Shown piece by piece: positions 8,776-17,649 of a stretch of DNA of 64,000 bases. The stretch comes from UBA2227 sp036677505 (GTDB lineage: Bacteria; Bacillota_I; Bacilli_A; Erysipelotrichales; Erysipelotrichaceae), in contig JAVBWK010000028.1 of the NCBI GenBank assembly GCA_036677505.1, positions 1 to 64,000 of the forward strand, written 5' to 3'. The position numbers and the translations under genes are program-made. The notes beneath the pieces were generated by a model. That model saw only the letters and a list, made by a program, of their open reading frames with translations, was not told the origin of the DNA and searched no databases. Position 1 is the first letter of the stretch. Every line of letters starts with the position of its first letter.

Positions 8776-9813
8776 ATGAAGACGATTTATGATTACACTT
8801 ATGACCAGCTGGGTGAGCTGATGCTTTCCGTCGGTGAGAAGAAATATCGCGGCCAGCAGCTGTTTGAATGGCTGTACCGCAAGCGCGTCACATCCATCGA
8901 TGATATGACCGATATTTCTGTTAAACTCAAAGACTGGCTCAAAAACAACGTGCAGATGTCGCCCATCACGCTCAAAACGCGTCAGGTGGCCAGTGACGGC
9001 ACGGTCAAATATTTGTTTGCGATGCAAGATGGGGCGTTGTGTGAAACGGTGCTGATGCACTACAGTTACGGTAAAAGCCTGTGTGTCTCCTCGCAAATCG
9101 GCTGCAACATGGGTTGCACTTTTTGTGCATCTGGCTTACTGAAGAAAACCCGCAACCTGACCAGCGGTGAAATGGTCGCTCAGGTGCTCTATGTTCAGCA
9201 AGAACTTGACTTGCAACAGGAAAGGGTCAGTCATGTCGTGGTCATGGGGACCGGAGAGCCGTTTGATAACTACGATAACGTACTCAACTTCCTATATACC
9301 ATCAATCACGACCGCGGTCTGGCCATCGGTGCGCGCCATCTGACCGTATCGACCTGCGGACTGGTCGATGGCATCCGTAAATTTGCCCATGAGCCGATCC
9401 AGGTCAACCTGGCCATTTCGCTTCATGCTCCCAATGATGAACTTAGGACATCGCTGATGCCCATCAACCGGGCCTATCCGTTGGCTGATCTGATGGAAGC
9501 CATGCGTTATTACATGTCAAAATCCAACCGAAGGGTTACCTATGAATATATTTTATTGCAAGGGATCAATGATTCTGATGCCCATGCCCGTCAGCTCGCC
9601 GATATGATCCGAGGACAGAATGCTTATGTCAATCTGATTCCGTACAATCCGGTCGATGAGCACGGATATAAAAAAGTAGGTGTCAAAGAAGCGTTGCGTT
9701 TTTATGATCAGTTGCATAAGGCCGGAGTCAAATGCACCTTGCGTCAGGAGCACGGTGCTGATATCGATGCGGCTTGCGGGCAGTTGCGGGCCAAACATGA
9801 AAGGAAACGATGA
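8776..9813 (+). CDS. rlmN: Dual-specificity 23S rRNA/tRNA adenine C2-methyltransferase RlmN
   Basis: A 345-residue radical SAM enzyme that methylates C2 of A2503 in 23S rRNA and of A37 in some tRNAs. The cluster motif CNMGCTFC (Cys110, Cys114, Cys117) is the CX3CX2C expected. The glycine-rich motif reads MGTGEPFDNYDNV, where most relatives have MGMGEP. The C-terminal cysteine that carries the methylene intermediate is present in the stretch DAACGQL. The start at 8776 is the first ATG after rsmB in a family-consistent position, with a weak GGTGAT upstream. Overlap-free but tightly packed with rsmB and prpC. Confidence 0.95.
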   Translation: MKTIYDYTYDQLGELMLSVGEKKYRGQQLFEWLYRKRVTSIDDMTDISVKLKDWLKNNVQMSPITLKTRQVASDGTVKYLFAMQDGALCETVLMHYSYGKSLCVSSQIGCNMGCTFCASGLLKKTRNLTSGEMVAQVLYVQQELDLQQERVSHVVVMGTGEPFDNYDNVLNFLYTINHDRGLAIGARHLTVSTCGLVDGIRKFAHEPIQVNLAISLHAPNDELRTSLMPINRAYPLADLMEAMRYYMSKSNRRVTYEYILLQGINDSDAHARQLADMIRGQNAYVNLIPYNPVDEHGYKKVGVKEALRFYDQLHKAGVKCTLRQEHGADIDAACGQLRAKHERKR

Positions 9814-9814
9814 T

Positions 9815-10552
9815 ATGAACATTGCCGGGGCCAGCGATCGCGGCTACCTTCGCGCAAACAACCAGGACAGCTATTTGATTCAGCGCACTTTTGATGCGGT
9901 TTTGGCCGTGGTTTGCGATGGGATCGGCGGGGCGCGGGCAGGGGATGTCGCATCCTCGGTGTCCTGCCGGATGATGGAAGATCTGTTTTTGAAGAAAGAA
10001 AAATTTTCGGATATCGATGACGGAAAACTATGGCTGAAAAGTGCCATTACCGAAGTCAATCAGCATATCGTCTCTTTATCGCGAAACGTAGAAGATTATC
10101 AGGGGATGGGAACAACGATGGTTGCCGCCCTGTTTACTCCGTTTGGAGTGATTTGTGCCAATGTGGGTGACAGCCGGATTTACGGAATCAACGATCGCCT
10201 GATTTTGCTCAGCGATGATCATACTTTGGTCAATGAGTTGGTCAAACTGGGGAAAATCAGTGCTGAAGATGCTCATCGGCATCCCAACCGCAACATGCTG
10301 ACCAATGCCATCGGCATTGGCATCCAAATCGACATCGATGTCTTTACAAGGGATGAGTCCTTCGATTATCTGCTGCTGTGCTCAGACGGATTGCACGGAT
10401 ATGTGGATATGGCCGATGCCTTGACAGAAATCCTGAGTGATAAAAAAGTTGAATCAAAAGTAAAAGAACTGATTCTTTTGGCTAATCAGGCCGGCGGTTA
10501 TGACAATACGACGGTCATTCTTTGCGATATGCGAGGTGACGTCCATGAGTGA
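9815..10552 (+). CDS. prpC: PP2C-type protein phosphatase PrpC (Stp)
   Basis: A 245-residue Mn2+-dependent serine/threonine phosphatase that reverses the action of PrkC. PP2C motifs are intact: SDRGYLRANNQDS at the N-terminus, VCDGIGG, NVGDSRIY, CSDGL and GYDNTTV at the end, providing the metal-binding aspartates. The start at 9815 has AAAGGA about ten bases upstream; an in-frame ATG at 9797 is the alternative. It begins two bases after the rlmN stop and overlaps prkC by eight bases, the usual phosphatase-kinase pairing. Confidence 0.93.
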   Translation: MNIAGASDRGYLRANNQDSYLIQRTFDAVLAVVCDGIGGARAGDVASSVSCRMMEDLFLKKEKFSDIDDGKLWLKSAITEVNQHIVSLSRNVEDYQGMGTTMVAALFTPFGVICANVGDSRIYGINDRLILLSDDHTLVNELVKLGKISAEDAHRHPNRNMLTNAIGIGIQIDIDVFTRDESFDYLLLCSDGLHGYVDMADALTEILSDKKVESKVKELILLANQAGGYDNTTVILCDMRGDVHE

Positions 10553-12203
10553 GATGATCAAAGGCCGTTACATGATTTTATCGCGCTTAGGAGAGGGGGG
10601 CATGGCGGATGTGTATCTGGCCATGGATACCTTGCTCAATCGCGAAGTAGCTATCAAAGTACTGCGCGGTGAACTGGCAACAGATGCCGTATCTTTATTG
10701 CGTTTTAAACGGGAGGCCAATGCGGTCAGTATGCTCAATCATCGCAACATCGTCGAGATATTTGATGTCGGTGAAGAAGAGGGCAAGCACTTTATCGTGA
10801 TGGAATTGGTTCGGGGCAAAACGCTGAAACAGCTGATATCCCAACGAGGAGCCATGGATAAAGAAGAGGCTATGGTCATCATGAAGCAGCTGATCGCTGC
10901 CGTGGCGGAAGCGCATCGGAACAACATCATCCACCGGGATATCAAACCGCAGAACGTGCTGGTCAAAGATGACGGGACCGTCAAAATCACCGACTTCGGC
11001 ATTGCATTGGCCCAGGATGCCATGCAGCTGACCCAAACCGATGCTGTCATGGGATCGGTTCATTATCTGGCTCCTGAGTGTGCTCGCGGAGAAGCGGCGA
11101 GCAATCAAAGCGATGTCTACTCTTTAGGAATCGTGCTCTATGAACTGTTGCGCGGTGAAGTTCCTTTTACCGGTGATGCTCCGGTTCAGATCGCAATCAA
11201 GCATATGCGCGAAGAAGTTCCCAGTATCCGTGAGTTTAATCCGACCTTACCGCAGTCGCTGGAAAATATCATCATCAGAGCGACCGCAAAGAATAAGAAT
11301 CTGCGCTACGCATCGGTCAAGGACATGGGTGATGATCTGATGACCTGTCTGAGTGATGCCCGAAAGAAAGAGCCGAGAATCGTTTTGGCGGATGATGATA
11401 ACGACAGTTCGACCATCGTGATCGATCAGGTATCAGCGGCACAGCCGGTTGCGGAGGTTAAATCGCCGGTGGCCACGATTCTGGCCGCATTAGGCATCAG
11501 CGGAGTGATCATCGCTCTGGCCTTTGCGGTGTTCTCTATGTTTTCGCCCGGACCGATCGATGATCGTTATGCGAATGTTCCGGATTTGACCGGACTCAAT
11601 TATGAACAAGCCAAACTGGCTTTGGAAGAGAAGGGCTTGTCTTTATCTTCAAATGTCTTATACTCGCTGACCGAAGATATTCCGGCTGGGCAGATCATTT
11701 CGTTTTCACCGGCCATGGGAACCCGTGTTGAAAAGGGCAGCGTTGTTACGATCACGGTTTCGGAAGGAATTTATTTCGTCGTTGAGAACTATACCGGCAA
11801 AACGCTGGATGAGGTCAAAGCGTTGCTGGCCGGCACACGGATCACGATCCGCAGTGAAAATGAGCCGTCAGCCACGGTGACTCCGGGCACGATCATCCGT
11901 CAGGAATTGCTGTTGGCCGGAGACCGTTTGGATCCGCGCCGATCCTATGAAATCAAGCTGGTCGTTGCTTCTTATGTCGAATGGATCATCCCGACTTCGA
12001 TCATCGGCATGCGTATCGATGAAGCATCGCGTATGATTGAGAATATGGGTCTGAAAGTGACCTTGAGCCGATTGTCGACCGAAGGTCTTACGCAGGAAGA
12101 ACTGGAAAAAATCGTTTACAATGTGGTCACTGAGGTATCTCCCGGTGTCGGGAGCTTATATATCCAATTTGAAGATTCATCCATCATTCTTTACTATTAC
12201 TAA
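10545..12203 (+). CDS. prkC: PASTA-domain serine/threonine protein kinase PrkC
   Basis: A 552-residue membrane kinase that senses muropeptides or lipid II. The kinase domain (about residues 8-270) has GEGGMADVY, the catalytic HRDIKPQN (Asp132), DFG and the activation-loop GSVHYLAPE. One transmembrane helix follows at about residues 308-332, then three PASTA repeats, beginning near VPDLTGL, VENYTGK and IPTSIIG. Three repeats is within the usual range. The start overlaps the end of prpC and has GAGGTG in front. Neighbouring rsgA is a known substrate of this kinase in other Firmicutes. Confidence 0.94.
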   Translation: MSEMIKGRYMILSRLGEGGMADVYLAMDTLLNREVAIKVLRGELATDAVSLLRFKREANAVSMLNHRNIVEIFDVGEEEGKHFIVMELVRGKTLKQLISQRGAMDKEEAMVIMKQLIAAVAEAHRNNIIHRDIKPQNVLVKDDGTVKITDFGIALAQDAMQLTQTDAVMGSVHYLAPECARGEAASNQSDVYSLGIVLYELLRGEVPFTGDAPVQIAIKHMREEVPSIREFNPTLPQSLENIIIRATAKNKNLRYASVKDMGDDLMTCLSDARKKEPRIVLADDDNDSSTIVIDQVSAAQPVAEVKSPVATILAALGISGVIIALAFAVFSMFSPGPIDDRYANVPDLTGLNYEQAKLALEEKGLSLSSNVLYSLTEDIPAGQIISFSPAMGTRVEKGSVVTITVSEGIYFVVENYTGKTLDEVKALLAGTRITIRSENEPSATVTPGTIIRQELLLAGDRLDPRRSYEIKLVVASYVEWIIPTSIIGMRIDEASRMIENMGLKVTLSRLSTEGLTQEELEKIVYNVVTEVSPGVGSLYIQFEDSSIILYYY

Positions 12204-12212
12204 GGAGAAGGC

Positions 12213-13079
12213 ATGCCGAAAGCAAGAGTCATTAAAATTATTTCCAATCAGTATACAGTTTTTACTGAAGAAGGGCAGCGACTGTCAGCCGTCGCGATGG
12301 GTAAACTGCGCCTGAAGAAGTCACCGGTGGTCGGTGACTGGGTCAATATCGAGCAGTTTCAGGATAAGTGGGGGATTCAAAGCATTGAACCGCGTTTCAA
12401 TGAACTTATCCGGCCGCTGATTGCCAATGTCGATCAGGCGATGATCGTCACATCGATGATTCAACCGGATTTTTCGACGACCTTACTTGACCGCCTTATT
12501 TTTCTGATCAGTTATGCCAATATCGAACCGGTCATCGTGGTGACCAAATGTGATTTACTGCCTGAAGATGACCCGGTCTATCTGACGATCGGCGAATATC
12601 AGAAGGCAGGTTATCGTGTCCTGTTTGCCGGAAGGGGCATGTCGGTCGATCCGATCAAGGCAGCGCTCAAAGAAAAAGTCACGGTTCTGACCGGTCAGAG
12701 CGGGTCGGGGAAGTCATCACTGATCAACCGGATCGACGGATCTTTCGAACTGATCACGCAGGAAATTTCTAAGGCTCTGGGCAGAGGTAAGCATACGACC
12801 CGTCACAGTGAGTTACATTATGTTGCTCAGGGATGGGTGGCGGATACTCCGGGATTTTCGTCACTGGACTTCTCGGCTATCGATAAGGATATTTTCCGTT
12901 GGATCGTCCCGGATTTCAAACCGTATCTCGGTAAATGCAAGTTTCGCAACTGTATGCACGAGAATGAACCGGGATGTGCAGTGAAGGCTGCTGTTGCCAG
13001 TAAGGATATATCGTCGATCCGTTATGAGAACTATCTTGAGTGTTTAAAACTGATTGAGGAAGAGAGGAAACCGTTATGA
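12213..13079 (+). CDS. rsgA: Ribosome small subunit-dependent GTPase RsgA
   Basis: A 288-residue circularly permuted GTPase that helps mature the 30S decoding centre. An N-terminal OB-fold (about 1-65) is followed by the GTPase motifs in permuted order: G4 TKCDLL, G1 GQSGSGKSS and G3 DTPGFSS. A C-terminal zinc site uses the cysteines and histidine of CKFRNCMHENEPGC. The ATG follows AAGGAG nine bases after prkC. The stop overlaps the rpe start by four bases (ATGA), indicating translational coupling. Confidence 0.95.
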   Translation: MPKARVIKIISNQYTVFTEEGQRLSAVAMGKLRLKKSPVVGDWVNIEQFQDKWGIQSIEPRFNELIRPLIANVDQAMIVTSMIQPDFSTTLLDRLIFLISYANIEPVIVVTKCDLLPEDDPVYLTIGEYQKAGYRVLFAGRGMSVDPIKAALKEKVTVLTGQSGSGKSSLINRIDGSFELITQEISKALGRGKHTTRHSELHYVAQGWVADTPGFSSLDFSAIDKDIFRWIVPDFKPYLGKCKFRNCMHENEPGCAVKAAVASKDISSIRYENYLECLKLIEEERKPL

Positions 13080-13726
13080 TCATCATTGCACCTTCGGTGT
13101 TATCACTGGATTACAGCCGGTTTAACGAACAGATCGACCAGTTGCATCGGTCAAAAGCTCAGTGGCTTCATTTTGACGTCATGGACGGTCATTTTGTGCC
13201 GAACCTTACCTTTGGTCCGGATATACTGAAGGCTTTTAAGAAAGCTTCGCATTTATTCTTGGATGTTCATCTGATGGTGGAGGATCCGGACTATTTTTCC
13301 GATGTGTTTATCGATGCCGGAGCTCAGATGATCACGTTTCATACGGAAGCGATGGACAATGATTCTGATCGTATCACGGCTTTAATCCGCAAGATCAAAT
13401 CCCGCGGCGCTAAAGCAGGGCTGACTGTGAAACCTCATACGCCTGTCGATGTCCTTTTGCCTTTTGTCCATCAGGCCGATCTGTTTCTGATCATGTCCGT
13501 GGAACCGGGATTTGGCGGTCAGAGATTTATGCCCTCAGCTTTGGATAAAATTGCTGTATTGCGCAAAGCCATCGATGAGGCCGGGGCAAAAACACTCATT
13601 CAGGTGGATGGCGGCATCAACCAAACCACTGGGGAGTCCGTAAAATCTGCGGGAGTCGATGTCCTGGTTGCGGGCAGTTATATCTTTTCCGGCAATATCA
13701 TCGAGGCTGTGGAAAGTTTATGTTAA
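13076..13726 (+). CDS. rpe: Ribulose-phosphate 3-epimerase
   Basis: Interconverts ribulose 5-phosphate and xylulose 5-phosphate in the pentose phosphate pathway. The 216-residue TIM barrel contains APSVLSLDY at the N-terminus, HFDVMDGHFVPN with catalytic Asp, HLMVEDP, MSVEPGFGGQ and QVDGGIN with the second catalytic Asp. Length is standard. It overlaps rsgA by four bases and thiN by seven, so the three genes form one translation-coupled block. Confidence 0.95.
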   Translation: MIIIAPSVLSLDYSRFNEQIDQLHRSKAQWLHFDVMDGHFVPNLTFGPDILKAFKKASHLFLDVHLMVEDPDYFSDVFIDAGAQMITFHTEAMDNDSDRITALIRKIKSRGAKAGLTVKPHTPVDVLLPFVHQADLFLIMSVEPGFGGQRFMPSALDKIAVLRKAIDEAGAKTLIQVDGGINQTTGESVKSAGVDVLVAGSYIFSGNIIEAVESLC

Positions 13727-14316
13727 GAGCTCTGTTGGTGGCGTCGATGGCAACTTCACTTCCGAGGTGGGAAGCGGATTTTATCGTCGGTATCGACCGG
13801 GGAGCTTTGTTTTGTGCGCATAACGAAATCATGATGGATATCGCGATTGGTGATTTTGATTCGGTCAGTGGATCTGAACTTGAATGGATCAAAAAGTACA
13901 GTAAGGAGCACATCTTACTAAATCCCATCAAAGATGTCACAGACACTCAGGCCGCTCTTGAGCTTGTTTCATCCGCTAAGGAAGTGTGGCTGGTCGGCGG
14001 ACTTGGCGGACGCATCGATCATCAGTTGATCAATATCGGTTTGGCCACTGCCGATACCCGTTTGAAACTATGGGATGAGCATCATTTGATTTATGCCGTA
14101 AGCGGGGAAATGAGTATAAAAAAAGCGGGATACCGCTATTTGTCACTTTTTGCGATTCAACCGTCAAAAGTAAGTTTACAGGGGGTCAGATATCCGTTGA
14201 CTGACCGGAAAGTCGATTCTTCGGATCTTTATCTGGTGAGCAATGAAATCATCGGGGATGAAGCACGGATTGAGGTATGTGGGAAGATACTGATCATACA
14301 AAGCAATGACGCATAA
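13720..14316 (+). CDS. thiN: Thiamine pyrophosphokinase
   Basis: Transfers pyrophosphate from ATP to thiamine to give thiamine diphosphate. The 198-residue protein has the family signatures IGDFDSVS, the KDVTDTQAAL stretch and GGLGGRIDHQ. The gene starts inside the end of rpe with GGAAAG as ribosome binding site. It is the last gene of the housekeeping run and ends at a terminator shared with rpmB. In B. subtilis spoVM sits between thiN and rpmB; no such small gene is visible here. Confidence 0.92.
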   Translation: MLRALLVASMATSLPRWEADFIVGIDRGALFCAHNEIMMDIAIGDFDSVSGSELEWIKKYSKEHILLNPIKDVTDTQAALELVSSAKEVWLVGGLGGRIDHQLINIGLATADTRLKLWDEHHLIYAVSGEMSIKKAGYRYLSLFAIQPSKVSLQGVRYPLTDRKVDSSDLYLVSNEIIGDEARIEVCGKILIIQSNDA

Positions 14317-14345
14317 AAAAAACGGTGGAAACCGTTTGTTTTTTT
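14317..14345. terminator. Bidirectional terminator between thiN and rpmB
   Basis: A seven-base stem AAACGGT/ACCGTTT with loop GGAA is flanked by a T-run on the plus side and by an A-run that becomes a T-run on the minus strand, so it can serve both convergent genes. Confidence 0.85.
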
Positions 14346-14535
14346 AGGCAGCTTGCTGGGCTTTCAATGCTTTTAAGGCGCGGGCGGAAATACGGATTTT
14401 TTGCGGCTTTCCATCGACCATCACTTTAACTTTTTGCAGGTTGACATTCCATTTCCGACGTGTAGCACGAAGTGAATGAGAACGTTTGTTTCCAGATAAT
14501 GCCTTCTTACCGGATACGGCGCATACTCTTGACAT
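14344..14535 (-). CDS. rpmB: 50S ribosomal protein L28
   Basis: A 63-residue basic protein of the large ribosomal subunit. It begins MSRVCAVSGKKALSG and contains the family pattern SHSLRATRRKW. The usual Firmicutes L28 has the same size and starts similarly. The ATG follows AAAGGGGGG. It is transcribed alone from a clear promoter and convergent with the thiN operon. Confidence 0.96.
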   Translation of the reverse strand: MSRVCAVSGKKALSGNKRSHSLRATRRKWNVNLQKVKVMVDGKPQKIRISARALKALKAQQAA

Positions 14536-14573
14536 ACCGTAACCCCCCTTTCTTGTCTTATTTGTGCTTGTAA

Positions 14574-14602
14574 ACTATATCATAGGTCAATTCAAATTGC
14601 AA
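14574..14602 (-). promoter_or_regulatory. Promoter of rpmB
   Basis: On the minus strand TTGCAA (14602-14597), a 17-base spacer and TATAGT (14579-14574) with an extended TG. Good sigma-A match. Confidence 0.75.
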
Positions 14603-14686
14603 GTGTTAACCTGTAGTTTCACCACGGAATTTTCATCTCAAATCGGACCTGTCATTTATAAAAAACTTTTTTATCAAACACATTTG

Positions 14687-14695
14687 TGCTATGAT
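14687..14695 (+). promoter_or_regulatory. Extended -10 promoter of ftsA-ftsZ
   Basis: TG-C-TATGAT (14687-14695) without a good -35, 34 bases upstream of the ftsA start. Confidence 0.6.
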
Positions 14696-14728
14696 GTACT
14701 CGTATGGTTGTGAAAGGATTTGTTCGCT

Positions 14729-15982
14729 ATGGAAAAGCAACTTTTGGCCGCTGTTGAAGTCGCTGATCATGAAATCCGATTGATCGTTGCGGAATTCTTT
14801 AACACCCGTCTTCAGATCTTAAAGACGGAAAGAGTCGAATGTTCGGGTTTTGACGGCACCAAGATCACCAATGAACAGGAAGTCGTACATAGTTTGAAAC
14901 GGGCTGTTGAGAATGCTTCGAAAAATATCGGCGCATCGATCCAACAAGTCCTTTTGTTAATTCCATCAGTGGATTTTAAGCGGGTAATGCGCCGGGTAAC
15001 CGGCGAAGTCAGTCAGGGCTCGGTAGGAATCACCCAAAATGACATCCAACGGGCGTATGCCGGAATCATGCATATGGAATATGAACCGTCACTGGAAGTC
15101 ATCAATGTCATGGTCAGCAAGTATATCGTCAATGGGATCAATATGAAGAAAGCGCCTATCCATGAGCCGGCCGATCATTTCGTGATGGAGAGTGAAGTTT
15201 ATCTTGCCAACCGGGATCTTGCATACAGTCTGGCAGGGTGTATAGAAAAAGCCGGATTGGGAATCATCGATATCGTGTTGGATGCCTTTGGGGTAGCCAA
15301 AGAAGCGTCTCTTTTGGAACAGTCTGCCGAAGATGTGATCATTTCCATCCGACTGGAAAAGATGACGACTCAGTTGTGTCTTTTCTCTTCCGGCAAACTG
15401 TACAGTGCTGAGGTTTTGCAGACCGGGTTTGGCGAATGGATCGATAAAGTCAAAGAAGCTTTTGATGTTCCGTTCGATGTGGCTAATAGGCTGATGATTT
15501 ATAACTGCCGGTGTGACGGTTTGCAGCCGACAGATGCTCCGATTTACATGTGGTCGAAAAACGGTCAGACGCATACGTGTTCACTGGCTGATCTGATGGA
15601 TGTTTTGTGGCCGTCGATCAAACGATGGATCATTGAGATCAATCAGACGTGCGAGCCGATCATCGCGGCAAAACGGGCATCGGTCGTTTTGACCGGTGAA
15701 GGAGCAATCATTCAGGGGTTGGATCTGGCATTGCAGGAAGCATTGGCAACGAAAGTATCGTTGTATGTTCCTGAAACTTTGGGTGTTCGTAACGGCTGTT
15801 ATACGGCGTTGCTGGGGTCGTTTTATATGTATAAAGATATGGAAGTATGGCGTCGCAAAAGTGCGGGAAGTCTAAATCTGTTTGAATTTAATGCGATGAT
15901 ATCTGCACGTAAGGGGAAGGAAGGTTCTCAGGAAGAAACCTTGCCTAAACGTTTAAAAGGTATTTTTGATACAAAGAAATAA
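14729..15982 (+). CDS. ftsA: FtsA-like cell division protein, divergent
   Basis: A 417-residue actin-like protein placed directly before ftsZ, which would tether FtsZ filaments to the membrane. Length is normal and the C-terminus (LPKRLKGIFDTKK) resembles the amphipathic membrane helix of FtsA. The nucleotide site looks degraded: the N-terminal phosphate-1 motif (DIGTSK in typical FtsA) reads AVEVADHEI, and the phosphate-2 motif (DIGGGTT) reads ISIRLEKMTT; only the adenosine motif LTGEGAIIQGL is recognisable. The start at 14729 has GAAAGG upstream. Context rather than motifs supports the name. Confidence 0.75.
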   Translation: MEKQLLAAVEVADHEIRLIVAEFFNTRLQILKTERVECSGFDGTKITNEQEVVHSLKRAVENASKNIGASIQQVLLLIPSVDFKRVMRRVTGEVSQGSVGITQNDIQRAYAGIMHMEYEPSLEVINVMVSKYIVNGINMKKAPIHEPADHFVMESEVYLANRDLAYSLAGCIEKAGLGIIDIVLDAFGVAKEASLLEQSAEDVIISIRLEKMTTQLCLFSSGKLYSAEVLQTGFGEWIDKVKEAFDVPFDVANRLMIYNCRCDGLQPTDAPIYMWSKNGQTHTCSLADLMDVLWPSIKRWIIEINQTCEPIIAAKRASVVLTGEGAIIQGLDLALQEALATKVSLYVPETLGVRNGCYTALLGSFYMYKDMEVWRRKSAGSLNLFEFNAMISARKGKEGSQEETLPKRLKGIFDTKK

Positions 15983-15999
15983 TGTCCGGAGGGTCGACA

Positions 16000-17064
16000 A
16001 TGAACGAAGATAAATATCATCAGGTAGCCAAAATCAAAGTATTCGGTATCGGCGGTGCCGGTTGTAATGCGGTCAACCGCATGGTGGATGAGGGTTTGCA
16101 GGGAGTTGAATTTTTTGTGTGCAATACGGACTTGCAGGTGCTCAATGTTTCGATGGTCAAAAACAAACTGGTTTTGGGCCGGGAAACAACCAAGGGCTTG
16201 GGTGCCGGAGCCAATCCGGATATCGGCCGTAAAGCAGCCATGGAAAGTGAAGGGGATATCCGTGCTGCCATGAGCGGTGCCGATATGGTATTTATAACGA
16301 CGGGTTTGGGTGGCGGTACCGGAACCGGAGCCTCACCGCTGTTTGCGAAAGTAGCGAAAGACTGTGGTGCACTGGTCGTAGGCATCGTAACCAAACCGTT
16401 CAGTTTCGAAGGCCGTAAACGTATGGATCAGGCGTTAAAAGGTCTGGAAGAACTTCGTGAGCATGTTGATTCGCTGATTATCGTTTCCAATAATCAGTTG
16501 CTGGAAGTCATCGGCCGCATCCCGTTTGTGGAAGCATTCAAAGAGGCTGACAATGTTTTGCGTCAGGGTGTTCAAACCATTACGGATCTGATTGCTGTTC
16601 CGGCCATGATCAACCTTGACTTTGCGGATGTCCGTGCGGTCATGGAAGGTCAGGGAACGGCTTTGATCGGTATCGGTATGGCTGCCGGAGATAACAAGGC
16701 GCAGGAAGCCGCTCAGCGTGCCATTACTTCGCCACTGCTGGAAGCACAGATCCGCGGAGCGCGCAATGCGATCGTCAATGTAACCGGCGGTGAGAACATA
16801 ACGATTTTTGATGCCAGTGATGCCGTCGAGTTTATCCGTGATTCTGCCGGCGGGGATATCGACATAATTTTCGGTGTTGCCATCAATGAGCAGATCGGTG
16901 ATTCGATCATCGTGACCGTCATTGCGACCGGCTTTGATCTGCCCAAAGCATCGCCGTTGACCCAACCGGTTCAATCGGCCGCAAAGGTGGTAGAAGTCAT
17001 TAAAAATGAAAAACCGACACAGGAAGATGACGGAAATATTCCGGGCTTCTTCCGTTCAAGATAA
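16000..17064 (+). CDS. ftsZ: Cell division GTPase FtsZ
   Basis: A 354-residue tubulin homologue that forms the division ring. It has GIGGAGCNAVNRM near the N-terminus, the tubulin signature GGGTGTGASP around residues 103-112 and NLDFADV in the C-terminal domain. The last residues, IPGFFRSR, match the conserved peptide that binds FtsA and other partners; the linker before it is short. The start at 16000 follows GGAGGG; an in-frame ATG at 15982 overlaps the ftsA stop but has no such site. Transcribed with ftsA. Confidence 0.96.
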   Translation: MNEDKYHQVAKIKVFGIGGAGCNAVNRMVDEGLQGVEFFVCNTDLQVLNVSMVKNKLVLGRETTKGLGAGANPDIGRKAAMESEGDIRAAMSGADMVFITTGLGGGTGTGASPLFAKVAKDCGALVVGIVTKPFSFEGRKRMDQALKGLEELREHVDSLIIVSNNQLLEVIGRIPFVEAFKEADNVLRQGVQTITDLIAVPAMINLDFADVRAVMEGQGTALIGIGMAAGDNKAQEAAQRAITSPLLEAQIRGARNAIVNVTGGENITIFDASDAVEFIRDSAGGDIDIIFGVAINEQIGDSIIVTVIATGFDLPKASPLTQPVQSAAKVVEVIKNEKPTQEDDGNIPGFFRSR

Positions 17065-17084
17065 AGAGAGCGCAAGCTCTTTTT
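17063..17084 (+). terminator. Intrinsic terminator after ftsZ
   Basis: A nine-base stem AAAGAGAGC/GCTCTTTTT with a GCAA tetraloop, overlapping the stop codon and ending in Ts. Confidence 0.8.
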
Positions 17085-17097
17085 CATTGCATATGTT

Positions 17098-17126
17098 TTG
17101 TTTATTTCCGCAAACATTGGTAAAAT
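17098..17126 (+). promoter_or_regulatory. Promoter upstream of the unknown gene after ftsZ
   Basis: TTGTTT (17098-17103), a 17-base spacer and TAAAAT (17121-17126). Confidence 0.6.
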
Positions 17127-17144
17127 ACATCACAGGAGGAGATT

Positions 17145-17606
17145 ATGAAACTTTTGTATGTGAAAGCCAGTGTGTTTACGGCGAGTTACCGATGTACTCA
17201 AGTGCGTCAGCGGCTCATCCGGTTCATCAATCAAAATCCGCCCGGTGCCATCGCGGTCAGTGGGATGCAGGACAGTCTGCGATTGACGATGCATCAGTTT
17301 TTCAATCAATTAAAACATCCGGAAATCCGGATGTTGGATATACCGGGTCAGTATCAGATTCAAGATCTGACAGTTACCCTCCATTCGCATTATTTGTCTG
17401 CAGGCGAACTTACGATCGTGCCGATCGAAGGAACGGTTGCGGTGATCGAGAAAAACAACCGGTGTCGGGTGTCCTATATGCTTTTCGATATTTTTGCTCA
17501 AGAAGAGTTTGCGGATTATAACGGTGAACTGGATGAAGCTTTGATCGAAGAACTTACCCAGCTTCTTAAGACCGGTGAAGTCAAAGAGAAGAACGGAATC
17601 AATTAA
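17145..17606 (+). CDS. Uncharacterised 153-residue protein
   Basis: I do not recognise the family. The gene is convincing: AGGAGGAG precedes the ATG, a promoter lies upstream and a terminator follows. The protein is soluble, begins MKLLYVKASVF, has no signal peptide, membrane segment or cysteine cluster, and ends in an acidic helix followed by KEKNGIN. A glycine-containing stretch AIAVSGMQDSLRL lies near residues 35-47. Its place right after ftsZ, but as a separate transcription unit, does not define a role. It could be a cell-division accessory protein; that is only a guess from position. Confidence 0.75.
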   Translation: MKLLYVKASVFTASYRCTQVRQRLIRFINQNPPGAIAVSGMQDSLRLTMHQFFNQLKHPEIRMLDIPGQYQIQDLTVTLHSHYLSAGELTIVPIEGTVAVIEKNNRCRVSYMLFDIFAQEEFADYNGELDEALIEELTQLLKTGEVKEKNGIN

Positions 17607-17625
17607 CGGCTCAGCCGTTTTTTTT
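17604..17625 (+). terminator. Intrinsic terminator
   Basis: AACGGC/GCCGTT stem with a TCA loop and an eight-base T-run, overlapping the stop codon of the preceding gene. Confidence 0.85.
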
Positions 17626-17649
17626 GTTACAATGACTTAGTGAGCCAAT

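Noticed and set aside
17006..17521. 171-codon frame running from ftsZ into the next gene in another frame
   Set aside because: It crosses a terminator and overlaps two better-supported genes.
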